NCBI GenBank assembly: GCA_046706345.1
Contig: JBJKPL010000294.1
Coordinates: 1 to 8,022, forward strand
From: Sulfidibacterium sp046706345
Lineage (GTDB): Bacteria > Bacteroidota > Bacteroidia > Bacteroidales > F082
DNA length: 8,022 nt
Direction: 5' to 3'
Part shown: positions 1 to 7,036 of the stretch, piece after piece
Layout: each line of letters opens with the position of its first letter
Numbering within the stretch: the stretch's first letter is position 1
Notes under the pieces: generated by a model
Told to the model about the DNA's origin: nothing
The model's database searches: none
What the model saw: the letters and a program-made list of their open reading frames with translations, nothing else
Position numbers and translations under genes: made by a program

Positions 1-89
1 CATGGAAGTTTCTCCCGTCATCTATCCGCCGCTGAAACGCAGTGCCGGCGCTTATAACGGTCTTTGTCTGCGCCTGCGGTTTTAAGGGA
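1..89 (-). other. Region downstream of the DUF438 gene; possible start of next gene
   Basis: On the minus strand an ATG at 21-19 opens a frame (M-T-G-E-T-S-M) that runs off the left edge of the window, 68 nt after the stop of the DUF438 gene. Seven codons are too few to identify a family or to prove coding. No hairpin followed by a U-run is visible between the DUF438 stop and the window edge, only a weak GGCGC/GCGCC pairing with a long loop. Read-through from the DUF438 gene into a leftward neighbour is therefore possible. A short plus-strand frame at 2-85 also exists but has nothing to support it. Confidence 0.25.
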
Positions 90-1328
90 TTAATCCATCA
101 GTCGTTTTTCCCCTTCCAGTTTCCGGATGCCCGTAATTTCCTGGCTAACCTCCAGGGTGCCACCGTATTTTCCCGACGCATCTCGCATGGCAAAGTATTG
201 GATCAGAATGAATTGCCCGCCCATCTGGATCCAGAAACTTTCTTTGTCTTTCTTCCCGGACCGGAAGGATTCCACCAGCTCTTTCACCACATGAACACTC
301 GACGGCGGATGACAGTTTTCCACCAACCGGCCGATGATGGCCTTGGAACGTTGAAAAATGCGATGTTCGGGATTGGAAAAATAGCAAACCCGATCATTTT
401 CATCCACAAAAGTCATGTCCACCGGCAGATGATTCAACATCATGATGGCTTGTTTAACCGTGAGTTTGCCGGTATCGAAATCCAGGATCTTATCTTCCAG
501 GGCTTCGAGGCTGAGAAATTGGCTGTTCCCACTGTCCTGAATGGGTTTGGCTTTTTCCGTTTTGTGCCCGGGATTAATGAAAGCGAAACCGACTTCAAAA
601 GCCTGTTGTGCCATCTCGGTTATTTCTTCTTCCGGGATCCGATCCAGGATCACAGGAAACAGAATGTGTTCTTCGCGAAAGCGCATGGCATACACCACAA
701 AATAAAGTTCTCCCAGAATGCGGTTCAGCTGCTTCAGATCCACGGTTTTTCCATGCAGTATTTCGGCTCCTTCCCGGATGCTGTTTCGGACATCATCATG
801 ATAAGACCACATCAAAGGCAGGCATCCCGACTCGCTGAAATGTTTTTCAATATAGGGAAAGAGAATGTTCTCGAGCTTCACATAATGCAGCTGGAATTCA
901 TTCATTTTTGTGATTCCTTCTCTGATCGCCTCCAGGCCTTTGCTGAACTCAGGTTCAGAAACCTCCTTTTCGTTGACCTTTCTGATGTGTGACCGCAGTC
1001 GGCTTAGCAGAAGGTGAACTTCATCATTTTCCTGCTTCAGCAGGCTGAAAAAAGGTTTCTGAAAATAATCGGGTGCGGGATAGGTATTCAACCCTTTGTA
1101 AAGCAGGTTCAGCGAGCGGTTGACCCCGGATTTGATCACGGAAAGTTCGAGGTTTTCCTTCATTAAAAGGTCGATGGCAACCATGACATCATATGGATGG
1201 CAGGCATCAAGGGCTTCGCGATATAATGCCACGAGTTCGGCGCCTTTTTCCTTTTGCTCGCTGATGCCGATCAGGAATTTGTGCAGGGCTTCGATACGGT
1301 ACCCGGAATTGTTGATGAATTCAGACAT
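90..1328 (-). CDS. DUF438-hemerythrin-PAS domain protein (probable diiron/ligand sensor)
   Basis: The protein is 412 residues with three parts visible. Residues about 12-85 fit DUF438 (HKFLIGISEQKEKG start, then a helical Y-REALDACHPYDVM stretch). Residues about 95-235 fit a hemerythrin-like four-helix bundle with candidate iron ligands His105, His148/Glu153 in HYVKLENILFP, His177 in YHDDVR, and Glu219-Glu220-His221 in FREEHILFP. Residues about 300-405 are a PAS domain with TFVDENDRVCYFS and the NCHPPSS motif (Cys339-His340-Pro-Pro). No signal peptide or membrane segment is visible, so it is probably cytosolic. Such proteins are thought to sense O2, NO or redox state, but I know of no firm function for this exact one. 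The start at 1328 is preferred because a TATCTTTG promoter box lies 15-22 bp upstream. The frame stays open to 1445, but the 39 extra residues look non-conserved and would include that promoter. It is divergent from the dCMP deaminase gene. Confidence 0.85.
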   Translation of the reverse strand: MSEFINNSGYRIEALHKFLIGISEQKEKGAELVALYREALDACHPYDVMVAIDLLMKENLELSVIKSGVNRSLNLLYKGLNTYPAPDYFQKPFFSLLKQENDEVHLLLSRLRSHIRKVNEKEVSEPEFSKGLEAIREGITKMNEFQLHYVKLENILFPYIEKHFSESGCLPLMWSYHDDVRNSIREGAEILHGKTVDLKQLNRILGELYFVVYAMRFREEHILFPVILDRIPEEEITEMAQQAFEVGFAFINPGHKTEKAKPIQDSGNSQFLSLEALEDKILDFDTGKLTVKQAIMMLNHLPVDMTFVDENDRVCYFSNPEHRIFQRSKAIIGRLVENCHPPSSVHVVKELVESFRSGKKDKESFWIQMGGQFILIQYFAMRDASGKYGGTLEVSQEITGIRKLEGEKRLMD

Positions 1329-1342
1329 GAAAAACTTTTTTG

Positions 1343-1350
1343 CAAAGATA
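1343..1350 (-). promoter_or_regulatory. Promoter -7 box of the DUF438 gene
   Basis: On the minus strand the sequence reads TATCTTTG, an exact match to the Bacteroidota -7 consensus TAnnTTTG. It lies 14 bp before the ATG, giving a very short leader. No TTG is present at the expected -33 spacing, so the assignment rests on the -7 element alone. Confidence 0.6.
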
Positions 1351-1427
1351 GGAAAACAAAAAACCGAAGCCGGGAAAGGAACCTCAATATGGGGGACAGG
1401 TGGTGAACTTTTCCCGCCGAATTTTTC

Positions 1428-1435
1428 TATATTCG
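1428..1435 (+). promoter_or_regulatory. Weak candidate -7 box of the dCMP deaminase gene
   Basis: TATATTCG differs from TAnnTTTG at one position and lies 36 bp before the ATG at 1472. No TTG is found about 19-21 bp upstream. It is the best match in the 143-bp divergent gap, but weak. Confidence 0.3.
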
Positions 1436-1471
1436 CAACGGTCATTTGACCTGTTTTTAATTTTCCTGATC

Positions 1472-1909
1472 ATGAATAACAAGAATTCCCATAAAGATAA
1501 AAAGTTTGACAAAAGCTATTTGGAAATGGCGCGTGTATGGGCCAAGAACTCCTATTGCAAACGCAGACAGGTGGGGGCTTTGCTGGTGAAAGAACGCATG
1601 ATCATTTCCGACGGTTACAATGGAACGCCATCCGGATTTGAGAATGTGTGTGAGGATGAAACCGGACACACCAAGCAATATGTACTGCATGCCGAAGCCA
1701 ACGCCATCACGAAAGTGGCCAAATCCAACAACAGCAGCGAAGGAGCCACCTTGTACATCACCGATGCACCTTGTGTGGAGTGTGCCAAGCTGATCATTCA
1801 GGCCGGGATATTACGGGTGGTCTATGACCGGGAATATCGCATCACCGACGGTTTGGAACTGTTGCGCAGGGCCGGTGTGGAATTGGATCATATCCCTAGC
1901 GAGGCTTAG
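1472..1909 (+). CDS. dCMP deaminase (deoxycytidylate deaminase, ComEB-like)
   Basis: This 145-residue zinc enzyme is predicted to convert dCMP to dUMP, feeding thymidylate synthesis in the cytosol. The cytidine/dCMP deaminase zinc site is complete: His73-Ala-Glu75 in LHAEANAIT (His as zinc ligand, Glu as proton shuttle) and Cys101-Val-Glu-Cys104 in DAPCVECAK. The GYNGTPSG motif (residues 49-56) is the usual phosphate/substrate loop of dCMP deaminases and separates it from tRNA adenosine or guanine deaminases. Length is normal for the family. I chose the ATG at 1472 (MNNKNSHKDKK). An upstream frame from 1400 adds a hydrophobic stretch (FDLFLIFLI) that overlaps the putative promoter and has no place in this family. 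There is no Shine-Dalgarno sequence, as is common in this phylum. It is the only plus-strand gene, and its last 14 bp overlap the tail of the convergent Nudix gene. Confidence 0.93.
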   Translation: MNNKNSHKDKKFDKSYLEMARVWAKNSYCKRRQVGALLVKERMIISDGYNGTPSGFENVCEDETGHTKQYVLHAEANAITKVAKSNNSSEGATLYITDAPCVECAKLIIQAGILRVVYDREYRITDGLELLRRAGVELDHIPSEA

Positions 1910-2555
1910 GAAGCCAACCTTCCGGGAGATCTGTCAGTACCGCCAGGAATTCGCTCAGGATCATGGCGGTGGCGCCCCAGACAATTTCATGGTTCAGATA
2001 GAAACAGGGGACCAGGTATTCGCGTCCATCCCTGGAAAGGATCATTTTCTCGGTTCGAAGTGCCGGATTCAAAAAATCACGAATATCAACTTCAATGGTG
2101 CGGATGGTTTCGATGCCGTCGGCATGAAAATCGGGGGCCCCGGAATAGAACCCCACAAATGGCTGAACGCGGAAATTGCTCGGTGGAATGTAGATCTCGC
2201 TGAGCTTTCCCAGGATCCTGACTTTGTGAATGTCAATCCCTACTTCTTCGTGGGATTCCCGCAATGCAGTATATTCCAGACTCGGGTCGGTGGATTCGAT
2301 CTGCCCTCCGGGAAGGGCGATTTGCCCGCTGTGAACGCCGTTGTAACTGGCCCTTTTGATCAGCACAAAACCGAACGTACCGGCTGTGGGATACAGCAGG
2401 ATGAGTACGGCGCTGTATTTGACATTATTTCCGGGAAAAGGCAAATCCAGCGTTGCTTTCCGTGTCGGCGGGACCATGATTTCGTGCGCAGCTCTTCCGG
2501 GCAGCGGCAATGCCAGCCTTTGACTCAGTGACGATGTAAACAATTCAAGCTCCAT
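1896..2555 (-). CDS. NudL-type Nudix hydrolase, probable CoA pyrophosphatase
   Basis: The 219-residue protein carries a Nudix box at residues 83-107: LPGGQIESTD followed by TALRESHEEVGI, with the metal-binding glutamates Glu100, Glu103 and Glu104. The preceding block (VLIKRASYNGVHSGQIALPGG) matches the extra signature of CoA-cleaving Nudix enzymes (the UPF0035/NudL type, usually R-x-x-x-x-x-H-x-G-Q-x-x-x-P-G-G). Family knowledge predicts cleavage of CoA or its derivatives to 4'-phosphopantetheine products and 3',5'-ADP, so a role in CoA turnover or clean-up of oxidised CoA. I chose the ATG at 2555 (MELELFTSSL), 50 bp downstream of a TATCTTTG box. The frame continues to 2702, but those 49 residues would be translated through the katG terminator hairpin. 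Substrate choice within the Nudix superfamily is inferred from motif only. Confidence 0.88.
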   Translation of the reverse strand: MELELFTSSLSQRLALPLPGRAAHEIMVPPTRKATLDLPFPGNNVKYSAVLILLYPTAGTFGFVLIKRASYNGVHSGQIALPGGQIESTDPSLEYTALRESHEEVGIDIHKVRILGKLSEIYIPPSNFRVQPFVGFYSGAPDFHADGIETIRTIEVDIRDFLNPALRTEKMILSRDGREYLVPCFYLNHEIVWGATAMILSEFLAVLTDLPEGWLPKPR

Positions 2556-2605
2556 TCTTACTTTTCCCAGGATCAGTCCGAGCGGATCGGACCAAGTGTT
2601 GCCTG

Positions 2606-2613
2606 CAAAGATA
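2606..2613 (-). promoter_or_regulatory. Promoter -7 box of the Nudix gene
   Basis: The minus strand reads TATCTTTG, an exact TAnnTTTG match, about 50 bp before the chosen ATG. The expected -33 position (about 2633-2635) falls inside the katG terminator stem and has no TTG, so promoter strength is uncertain. Confidence 0.55.
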
Positions 2614-2623
2614 AGGATTGAAT

Positions 2624-2654
2624 AAAATAGCCGGGGACCTCTCCCGGCTATTTT
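2624..2654 (-). terminator. Rho-independent terminator of katG
   Basis: A perfect 12-bp stem, AAAATAGCCGGG (2624-2635) against CCCGGCTATTTT (2643-2654), has a 7-nt loop. Read on the minus strand it starts 44 nt after the katG stop and ends in TATTTTATT, a U-rich tail. The AT-rich ends make it near-symmetric, but there is no plus-strand gene upstream that needs it. Confidence 0.88.
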
Positions 2655-2698
2655 GTAAGGTGTGCACGAAGTGGTCGTTTTCGAAAAAATCAAAAAGA

Positions 2699-4903
2699 TC
2701 ATTTCAGATCAAAACGATCCAGGTTCATCACTTTGTTCCAGGCGCGGGCAAAGTCCAGGATGAATTTCTTTCCGCCGTCCGCGCTGGCGTAAACTTCTGC
2801 CAGCGCACGCAGTTCCGCGTTGGATCCGAAAATCAGGTCAACCCGTGTACCGGTCCATTTCAGTTCGCCGTTGGCGCGATCACGGCCTTCGAACAGCTCC
2901 CTGGATTCCGAAACAGGCTTCCATTCCGTGCTCATGTCGAGCAGATTGACAAAGAAATCGTTGGAAAGGACCTCCGGACGATCGGTAAATACACCATGCC
3001 GCGACTGGTCGAAATTGGTGTTGAGCACCCGCATACCCCCGATCAGTGCAGTCATTTCGGGAGGCGTCAGGGTCAGTTGTTGTGCTTTGTCGATCAGCAG
3101 GGCTTCCGGGAACACCTGGTTTGTTTTCGCATAGTTTCTGAAACCGTCGGCAAGGGGTTCCAGCACAGAAAACGATTCTACATCGGTTTCTTTCTGGGAA
3201 GCATCTGTGCGTCCGGGAGTGAAAGGAATCGTGATATCATAACCGGCTTCCTTTGCTGCTTTTTCCACACCGGCGCATCCGGCCAGCACGATCAGATCGG
3301 CCAGCGACACTCTTTTCCCGTTGGATTTGACGCTGTTAAAGGCTTTTTGGATGTTTTCCAATGTGTCCAGTACTTTGGCCAGTTGGGCCGGATTGTTGAC
3401 CGACCAGAATTTCTGGGGCGCAAGCCGGATGCGGGCGCCATTGGCGCCTCCTCGTTTATCGGAGCCGCGGAAGGTGGAAGCCGATGCCCAGGCGGTTGAA
3501 ACGAGTTCAGATACCTGCAGGCCCGAATTCAAAATCTGGGTTTTCAGAGCGGCAGCATCTTTTTCGTCGATCAGCGGATGATCCACCGCGGGAATCGGAT
3601 CCTGCCAGATCTGGTTTTCCTTCGGTACCTCAGGTCCGAGATAGCGGGCTTTGGGACCCATGTCGCGGTGGGTGAGTTTGAACCACGCACGGGCAAAAGC
3701 ATCAGCAAATACATCCGGATTTTCGTGGAAACGTCTCGAGATCTTTTCATAAACCGGATCAAAACGCAAAGCCAGATCGGTGGTCAGCATGGCAGGCACG
3801 TGTTGTTTCGAAGCATCATGGGCATCAGGGATCACCGGACCGGCATTTTTGGCCACCCATTGATAAGCCCCGGCCGGGCTTTTGGTCAGTTCCCATTCAT
3901 AACCAAAAAGGTTCTCGAAGAAGTTCATGCTCCATTGGGTCGGTGTTTGAGTCCAGGTAACTTCGGGGCCCCCGGTGATGGTGTCGCCCCCCTTGCCTGT
4001 TTTGTGTTTGCTGATCCAACCCAGGCCCTGTTCTTCGATGCCGGAGGCTTCGGGCTCAGGACCTACAAGCGCCGGATCGCCGGCGCCGTGCGTCTTTCCA
4101 AAGGTGTGACCCCCGGCGATCAGGGCCACGGTTTCTTCATCATTCATGGCCATTCGGGCAAAGGTCTCCCGAATATCTTTGGCCGCTGCCAGCGGATCCG
4201 GATTGCCACCCGGGCCTTCCGGATTCACATAGATCAACCCCATTTGCACGGCTGCCAGGGGATTTTCCAGGTCCCGCTCGCCGGAATACCGGTCTTTGTC
4301 TCCCAGCCAGGTGGTTTCGGAACCCCAATTAACGGATTCGTCCGGTTCCCAGGCATCTTCCCGGCCACCGCCGAAACCGAAGGTTTTGAAGCCCATGGAT
4401 TCCAACGCAACATTCCCCGTTAGGATCATCAGGTCACCCCAGGAGATCTTCCGGCCATATTTTTGCTTAACCGGCCACAGCAGTCGGCGTGCTTTGTCGA
4501 GATTGGCATTGTCGGGCCAGCTGTTCAGAGGGGCAAAACGTTGTTGCGCCGAGCCTGCTCCGCCACGCCCGTCACCGATGCGGTAGGTGCCCGCTGCATG
4601 CCAGGCCATCCGGATAAACAGGGGACCGTAGTTTCCGAAATCGGCAGGCCACCATTCCTGGGAATCCGTCAAAATTTTCTGTATGTCTTTCTTTAACGCC
4701 TCCAGATCCAGGCTGTTAAATTCCTTGGCATAATTAAAATCTTCCTCCATGGGGTTCGATAAGGAGGAATGCTGACGCAAGAGGTTCAACCGGAGCCGAT
4801 GGGGCCACCAGTCGCGGTTTTTTGTCCCACCACCCCCGGCAGTATGCGGATGTGTTGCCCCGGTCACCGGGCATTGGCTCATGTCTTTTGAATTGTTTTC
4901 CAT
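2699..4903 (-). CDS. katG: Catalase-peroxidase KatG
   Basis: This 734-residue haem enzyme breaks down H2O2 by catalase and peroxidase activity. Both halves of the usual two-domain protein are present, at normal family length. The distal site is Arg98, Trp101 and His102 in IRMAWHAAGTYR. The cross-linked Trp-Tyr-Met adduct that gives catalase activity would be Trp101, Tyr225 (GLIYVNPEG) and Met251 (ARMAMND). The proximal haem ligand is His266 (GGHTFGKTHG), with Trp317 and Asp376 completing the triad. The mobile arginine corresponds to Arg413 (THRDMGP). Spacing between these residues matches the Mycobacterium tuberculosis enzyme as I remember it. The C-terminal domain, from about residue 430, lacks the haem site, as expected. 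The start at 4903 (MENNSKDMSQCPVTG) is typical; Met8 is a minor alternative. No signal peptide is seen. It has its own promoter upstream and a strong terminator downstream, so it is probably monocistronic. No OxyR or PerR gene is visible nearby. Confidence 0.98.
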   Translation of the reverse strand: MENNSKDMSQCPVTGATHPHTAGGGGTKNRDWWPHRLRLNLLRQHSSLSNPMEEDFNYAKEFNSLDLEALKKDIQKILTDSQEWWPADFGNYGPLFIRMAWHAAGTYRIGDGRGGAGSAQQRFAPLNSWPDNANLDKARRLLWPVKQKYGRKISWGDLMILTGNVALESMGFKTFGFGGGREDAWEPDESVNWGSETTWLGDKDRYSGERDLENPLAAVQMGLIYVNPEGPGGNPDPLAAAKDIRETFARMAMNDEETVALIAGGHTFGKTHGAGDPALVGPEPEASGIEEQGLGWISKHKTGKGGDTITGGPEVTWTQTPTQWSMNFFENLFGYEWELTKSPAGAYQWVAKNAGPVIPDAHDASKQHVPAMLTTDLALRFDPVYEKISRRFHENPDVFADAFARAWFKLTHRDMGPKARYLGPEVPKENQIWQDPIPAVDHPLIDEKDAAALKTQILNSGLQVSELVSTAWASASTFRGSDKRGGANGARIRLAPQKFWSVNNPAQLAKVLDTLENIQKAFNSVKSNGKRVSLADLIVLAGCAGVEKAAKEAGYDITIPFTPGRTDASQKETDVESFSVLEPLADGFRNYAKTNQVFPEALLIDKAQQLTLTPPEMTALIGGMRVLNTNFDQSRHGVFTDRPEVLSNDFFVNLLDMSTEWKPVSESRELFEGRDRANGELKWTGTRVDLIFGSNAELRALAEVYASADGGKKFILDFARAWNKVMNLDRFDLK

Positions 4904-4972
4904 AGGTGATGAATTTTAGTTTTACATATTCTGATGAGTAGGGGTTTTCTGAAATGTATGGCTGATCATCCA

Positions 4973-5003
4973 CAAAGGTAACATGGATGGATCCATTAGT
5001 CAA
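4973..5003 (-). promoter_or_regulatory. katG promoter (-33 TTG and -7 TACCTTTG)
   Basis: On the minus strand TTG (5001-5003, part of TTTG) is followed after 20 bp by TACCTTTG (4973-4980), an exact TAnnTTTG match. Spacing is within the 19-21 bp usual for the Bacteroidota primary sigma factor. The predicted leader is roughly 60 nt. The spacer contains a 10-bp perfect palindrome, annotated separately. Confidence 0.75.
4987..4996. repeat. Palindrome ATGGATCCAT in the katG promoter spacer
   Basis: A perfect 10-bp palindrome lies between the -33 and -7 elements of the katG promoter, a position where a bound repressor would block RNA polymerase. The left half is also preceded by another ATGG (4983-4986). 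It does not match the PerR or OxyR sites I know. It could be chance. Confidence 0.35.
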
Positions 5004-5023
5004 ATCGATAATATTAATGAAAC

Positions 5024-5040
5024 CATAGATAAAAACTATG
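5024..5040. repeat. Inverted repeat CATAG-N7-CTATG upstream of katG
   Basis: CATAG (5024-5028) and CTATG (5036-5040) form a dyad centred about 30 bp upstream of the katG -33 TTG, on the side where an activator could bind. It lies between the parE terminator and the katG promoter, so it belongs to the katG control region by position. No regulator is identified. Confidence 0.35.
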
Positions 5041-5060
5041 AGTCAATGAAATGCCCGGAA

Positions 5061-5093
5061 ATAAAAAAACCGGCAATTGGAATCTTGCCGGTT
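5061..5093 (-). terminator. Rho-independent terminator of parE
   Basis: A perfect 9-bp stem, AACCGGCAA (5068-5076) against TTGCCGGTT (5085-5093), has an 8-nt loop. Read on the minus strand it starts 24 nt after the parE TAA and is followed by a T-rich tail (TTTTTATTT, about 5069-5060). This insulates katG from parE transcription. Confidence 0.9.
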
Positions 5094-5117
5094 AAATTTT
5101 AAAAATAAATTCCGTCG

Positions 5118-6974
5118 TTAAACGGCTACTTCGTCTACGACATCTTCTTCAATACGCAGATTTTGAATGATAAAATCCTGCCGTTCCGGTGTATTTTTCC
5201 CCATGTAAAATGCCAGGGTTTCGGGAACCGAAGATTCTCTTTTCAGGATGACCGGATCCAGCCGCATGTTTTTCCCGATGAAGTGTTTGAATTCATCCGG
5301 AGAGATCTCTCCCAAGCCTTTAAAACGGGTGATCTCGGGATTGGGTTTTAATTTTGCGATGGCATCCTGCCGTTCTTTTTCGTTGTAACAATAAAGGGTT
5401 TCTTTTTTGTTGCGGACCCGGAATAGCGGGGTTTGCAAAATAAACAGGTGCCCTGCTTTGACCAGGTCGGGATAGAACTGCAGAAAGAACGTCAGCAGCA
5501 ACATCCGGATGTGCATACCGTCCACATCGGCGTCGGTGGCAATAACAATGTAGTTGTAGCGAAGATCTTCGAGACTTTCATCGATGTTCAGCGCCGCTTG
5601 CAGGAGGTTGAATTCCTCATTCTGATAGACGATCTTTTTACTGAGGCCGTAACTGTTCAGCGGTTTTCCGCGTAGGCTGAATACGGCTTGCGTTTGGACG
5701 TCCCTTGATTTGGTAATCGAACCGCTGGCGGAGTCACCCTCGGTGATGAACAGGGTACTTTCGAGCCGTTTTTCGTCGTTGGTATCCAGGTGAATACGGC
5801 AATCGCGTAATTTCTTGTTGTGGAGACTGGCTTTTTTAACGCTTTCGCGGGCCAGTTTTTTGATGCCGGCCATGTCTTTTCTCTCCTTCTCCGATTCCAG
5901 GATCTTCCGATACAACAGATCGGCGGTCTCGGTATGGATGTGAAGATAATTGTCGAGGTTCCGTTTGATGATGTCACCGATGTAATTCCGGATGCTTTGT
6001 CCATTGGGCTCCAGGTATTGAGAGCCCAGCTTGGTTTTGGTCTGGGACTCAAAAACCGGTTCCTGGACCTTCACGCTGACGGCTGCGATGAGCGAGGTTC
6101 TGATGTCGCTGGTGTCGAAATCTTTTTTGTAAAATTCGCGGATGGTTTTCACGAGCGCCTCCCGGAACGCACCCTGATGGGTTCCTCCCTGGGTGGTGTG
6201 CTGTCCGTTGACAAAAGAATAATATTCTTCGGTGTAGGAGCGCGAACTGTGGGAAAATGCGCATTCAAAGTCGCCTTCCTTGATCCGGATGATGGGATAG
6301 GTTACCGGGCCGTTGCCGTCGATGTTGTGTTCCAGCAGGTCGAGCAGACCGTTCTTGGCCTGCATCGGCTGGCCGTTATAGAAAATGGTGATGCCGTTGT
6401 TCAGGAAAACATAATTCCACAGCATTTCTTCCACGTAATCCGAGATATAATGAAAGTTGGGAAACACCTTTTCATCAGGAATGAAAGTCACCAGCGTACC
6501 CGATTTATCGGAACATTCCGTGATGGGTTCATCGGTGACAAGTTCACCTCTTTTGTATTCGACGATTTTGGTCTTGCCTTCCCGGATCGACTGTACCCGG
6601 AAGTAGGAAGAAAGCGCGTTGACGGCTTTGGAACCCACACCGTTCAGTCCAACGGATTTCTTAAAAACTTTGGAATCGTATTTGGCGCCCGTGTTGATCT
6701 GACTGACACATGCCTGCACTTTGCCCAGGGGCATTCCTCTTCCGTAATCCCTGACGGTCACCGTTTTATCCTCGATGGTGATCTCAATGGCCTGGCCATT
6801 GCCCATGATAAATTCATCAATGGAGTTGTCCAGAATTTCCTTCAGAAGAACATAGATCCCATCGTCGGGAGAGTTTCCGTCTCCCAGCTTCCCGATATAC
6901 ATTCCGGGCCGGAGCCGGATGTGTTCTTTCCAGTCCAGCGACCTGATGCTATCATCATTATATTCTACTGACAT
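5118..6974 (-). CDS. parE: DNA topoisomerase IV subunit B (ParE)
   Basis: The 618-residue ATPase subunit of topoisomerase IV works with ParC to unlink daughter chromosomes and relax supercoils. The GHKL ATPase site has Glu46 and Asn50 in KEILDNSIDE, Asp76 in DYGRGMP, and the GLNGVGSKAVNALS lid at 109-122. The transducer loop has Gln311 and Lys313 in QTKTKLG. The TOPRIM domain carries Glu412 in TEGDSASGS and Asp481/483/485 in DADVDGMHIR, the Mg2+ ligands. It continues to FKGLGEISPDEF near 551-562. The length and the DGMHIR variant (GyrB of this phylum usually has DGSHI, as I recall) favour ParE over GyrB. The ATG at 6974 follows AGGAG (6977-6981), an unusually clear but closely spaced ribosome site for this phylum, and a good promoter. 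No parC gene is adjacent; a terminator follows directly. Confidence 0.95.
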   Translation of the reverse strand: MSVEYNDDSIRSLDWKEHIRLRPGMYIGKLGDGNSPDDGIYVLLKEILDNSIDEFIMGNGQAIEITIEDKTVTVRDYGRGMPLGKVQACVSQINTGAKYDSKVFKKSVGLNGVGSKAVNALSSYFRVQSIREGKTKIVEYKRGELVTDEPITECSDKSGTLVTFIPDEKVFPNFHYISDYVEEMLWNYVFLNNGITIFYNGQPMQAKNGLLDLLEHNIDGNGPVTYPIIRIKEGDFECAFSHSSRSYTEEYYSFVNGQHTTQGGTHQGAFREALVKTIREFYKKDFDTSDIRTSLIAAVSVKVQEPVFESQTKTKLGSQYLEPNGQSIRNYIGDIIKRNLDNYLHIHTETADLLYRKILESEKERKDMAGIKKLARESVKKASLHNKKLRDCRIHLDTNDEKRLESTLFITEGDSASGSITKSRDVQTQAVFSLRGKPLNSYGLSKKIVYQNEEFNLLQAALNIDESLEDLRYNYIVIATDADVDGMHIRMLLLTFFLQFYPDLVKAGHLFILQTPLFRVRNKKETLYCYNEKERQDAIAKLKPNPEITRFKGLGEISPDEFKHFIGKNMRLDPVILKRESSVPETLAFYMGKNTPERQDFIIQNLRIEEDVVDEVAV

Positions 6975-6991
6975 TGCTCCTAAATTTCATG

Positions 6992-7021
6992 CAAAAATAG
7001 CGGATTGACCAAGAAAAACAA
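6992..7021 (-). promoter_or_regulatory. parE promoter (-33 TTG and -7 TATTTTTG)
   Basis: On the minus strand TTG (7019-7021) is followed after 19 bp by TATTTTTG (6992-6999), matching the Bacteroidota consensus in both sequence and spacing. The -7 box is 17 bp from the ATG, giving a short leader. Confidence 0.75.
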
Positions 7022-7036
7022 GGAAACCCACAAATA

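Noticed and set aside
42..992. Plus-strand 316-codon open frame opposite the DUF438 gene
   Set aside because: It is the antisense of a gene with clear hemerythrin and PAS motifs; its translation shows no recognisable domain and is a by-product of codon use on the other strand.
1329..1445. N-terminal extension of the DUF438 protein by 39 residues
   Set aside because: The extension covers the TATCTTTG promoter box and divergent control region and has no domain resemblance; the ATG at 1328 begins the DUF438 fold normally.
1895..1910. CCTA/TAGG pairing at the convergent overlap as a shared terminator
   Set aside because: Only four pairs plus a wobble form, the rest of the stem mismatches, and no T-run follows on either strand.
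2556..2702. N-terminal extension of the Nudix protein by 49 residues
   Set aside because: It would be encoded by the katG terminator hairpin and the promoter box; the ATG at 2555 gives a normal-length NudL-type protein.
3578..4423. Plus-strand 281-codon open frame opposite katG
   Set aside because: It is antisense to the katG haem domain, where all catalytic residues are intact on the minus strand.
5003..5022. AT-rich stretch ATCGATAATATTAATGA as a PerR box upstream of katG
   Set aside because: Resemblance to the TTATAATNATTATAA consensus is poor and no better than expected in AT-rich intergenic DNA.
5820..6971. Plus-strand 383-codon open frame opposite parE
   Set aside because: It is antisense to well-conserved ParE motifs and has no family resemblance or promoter of its own.
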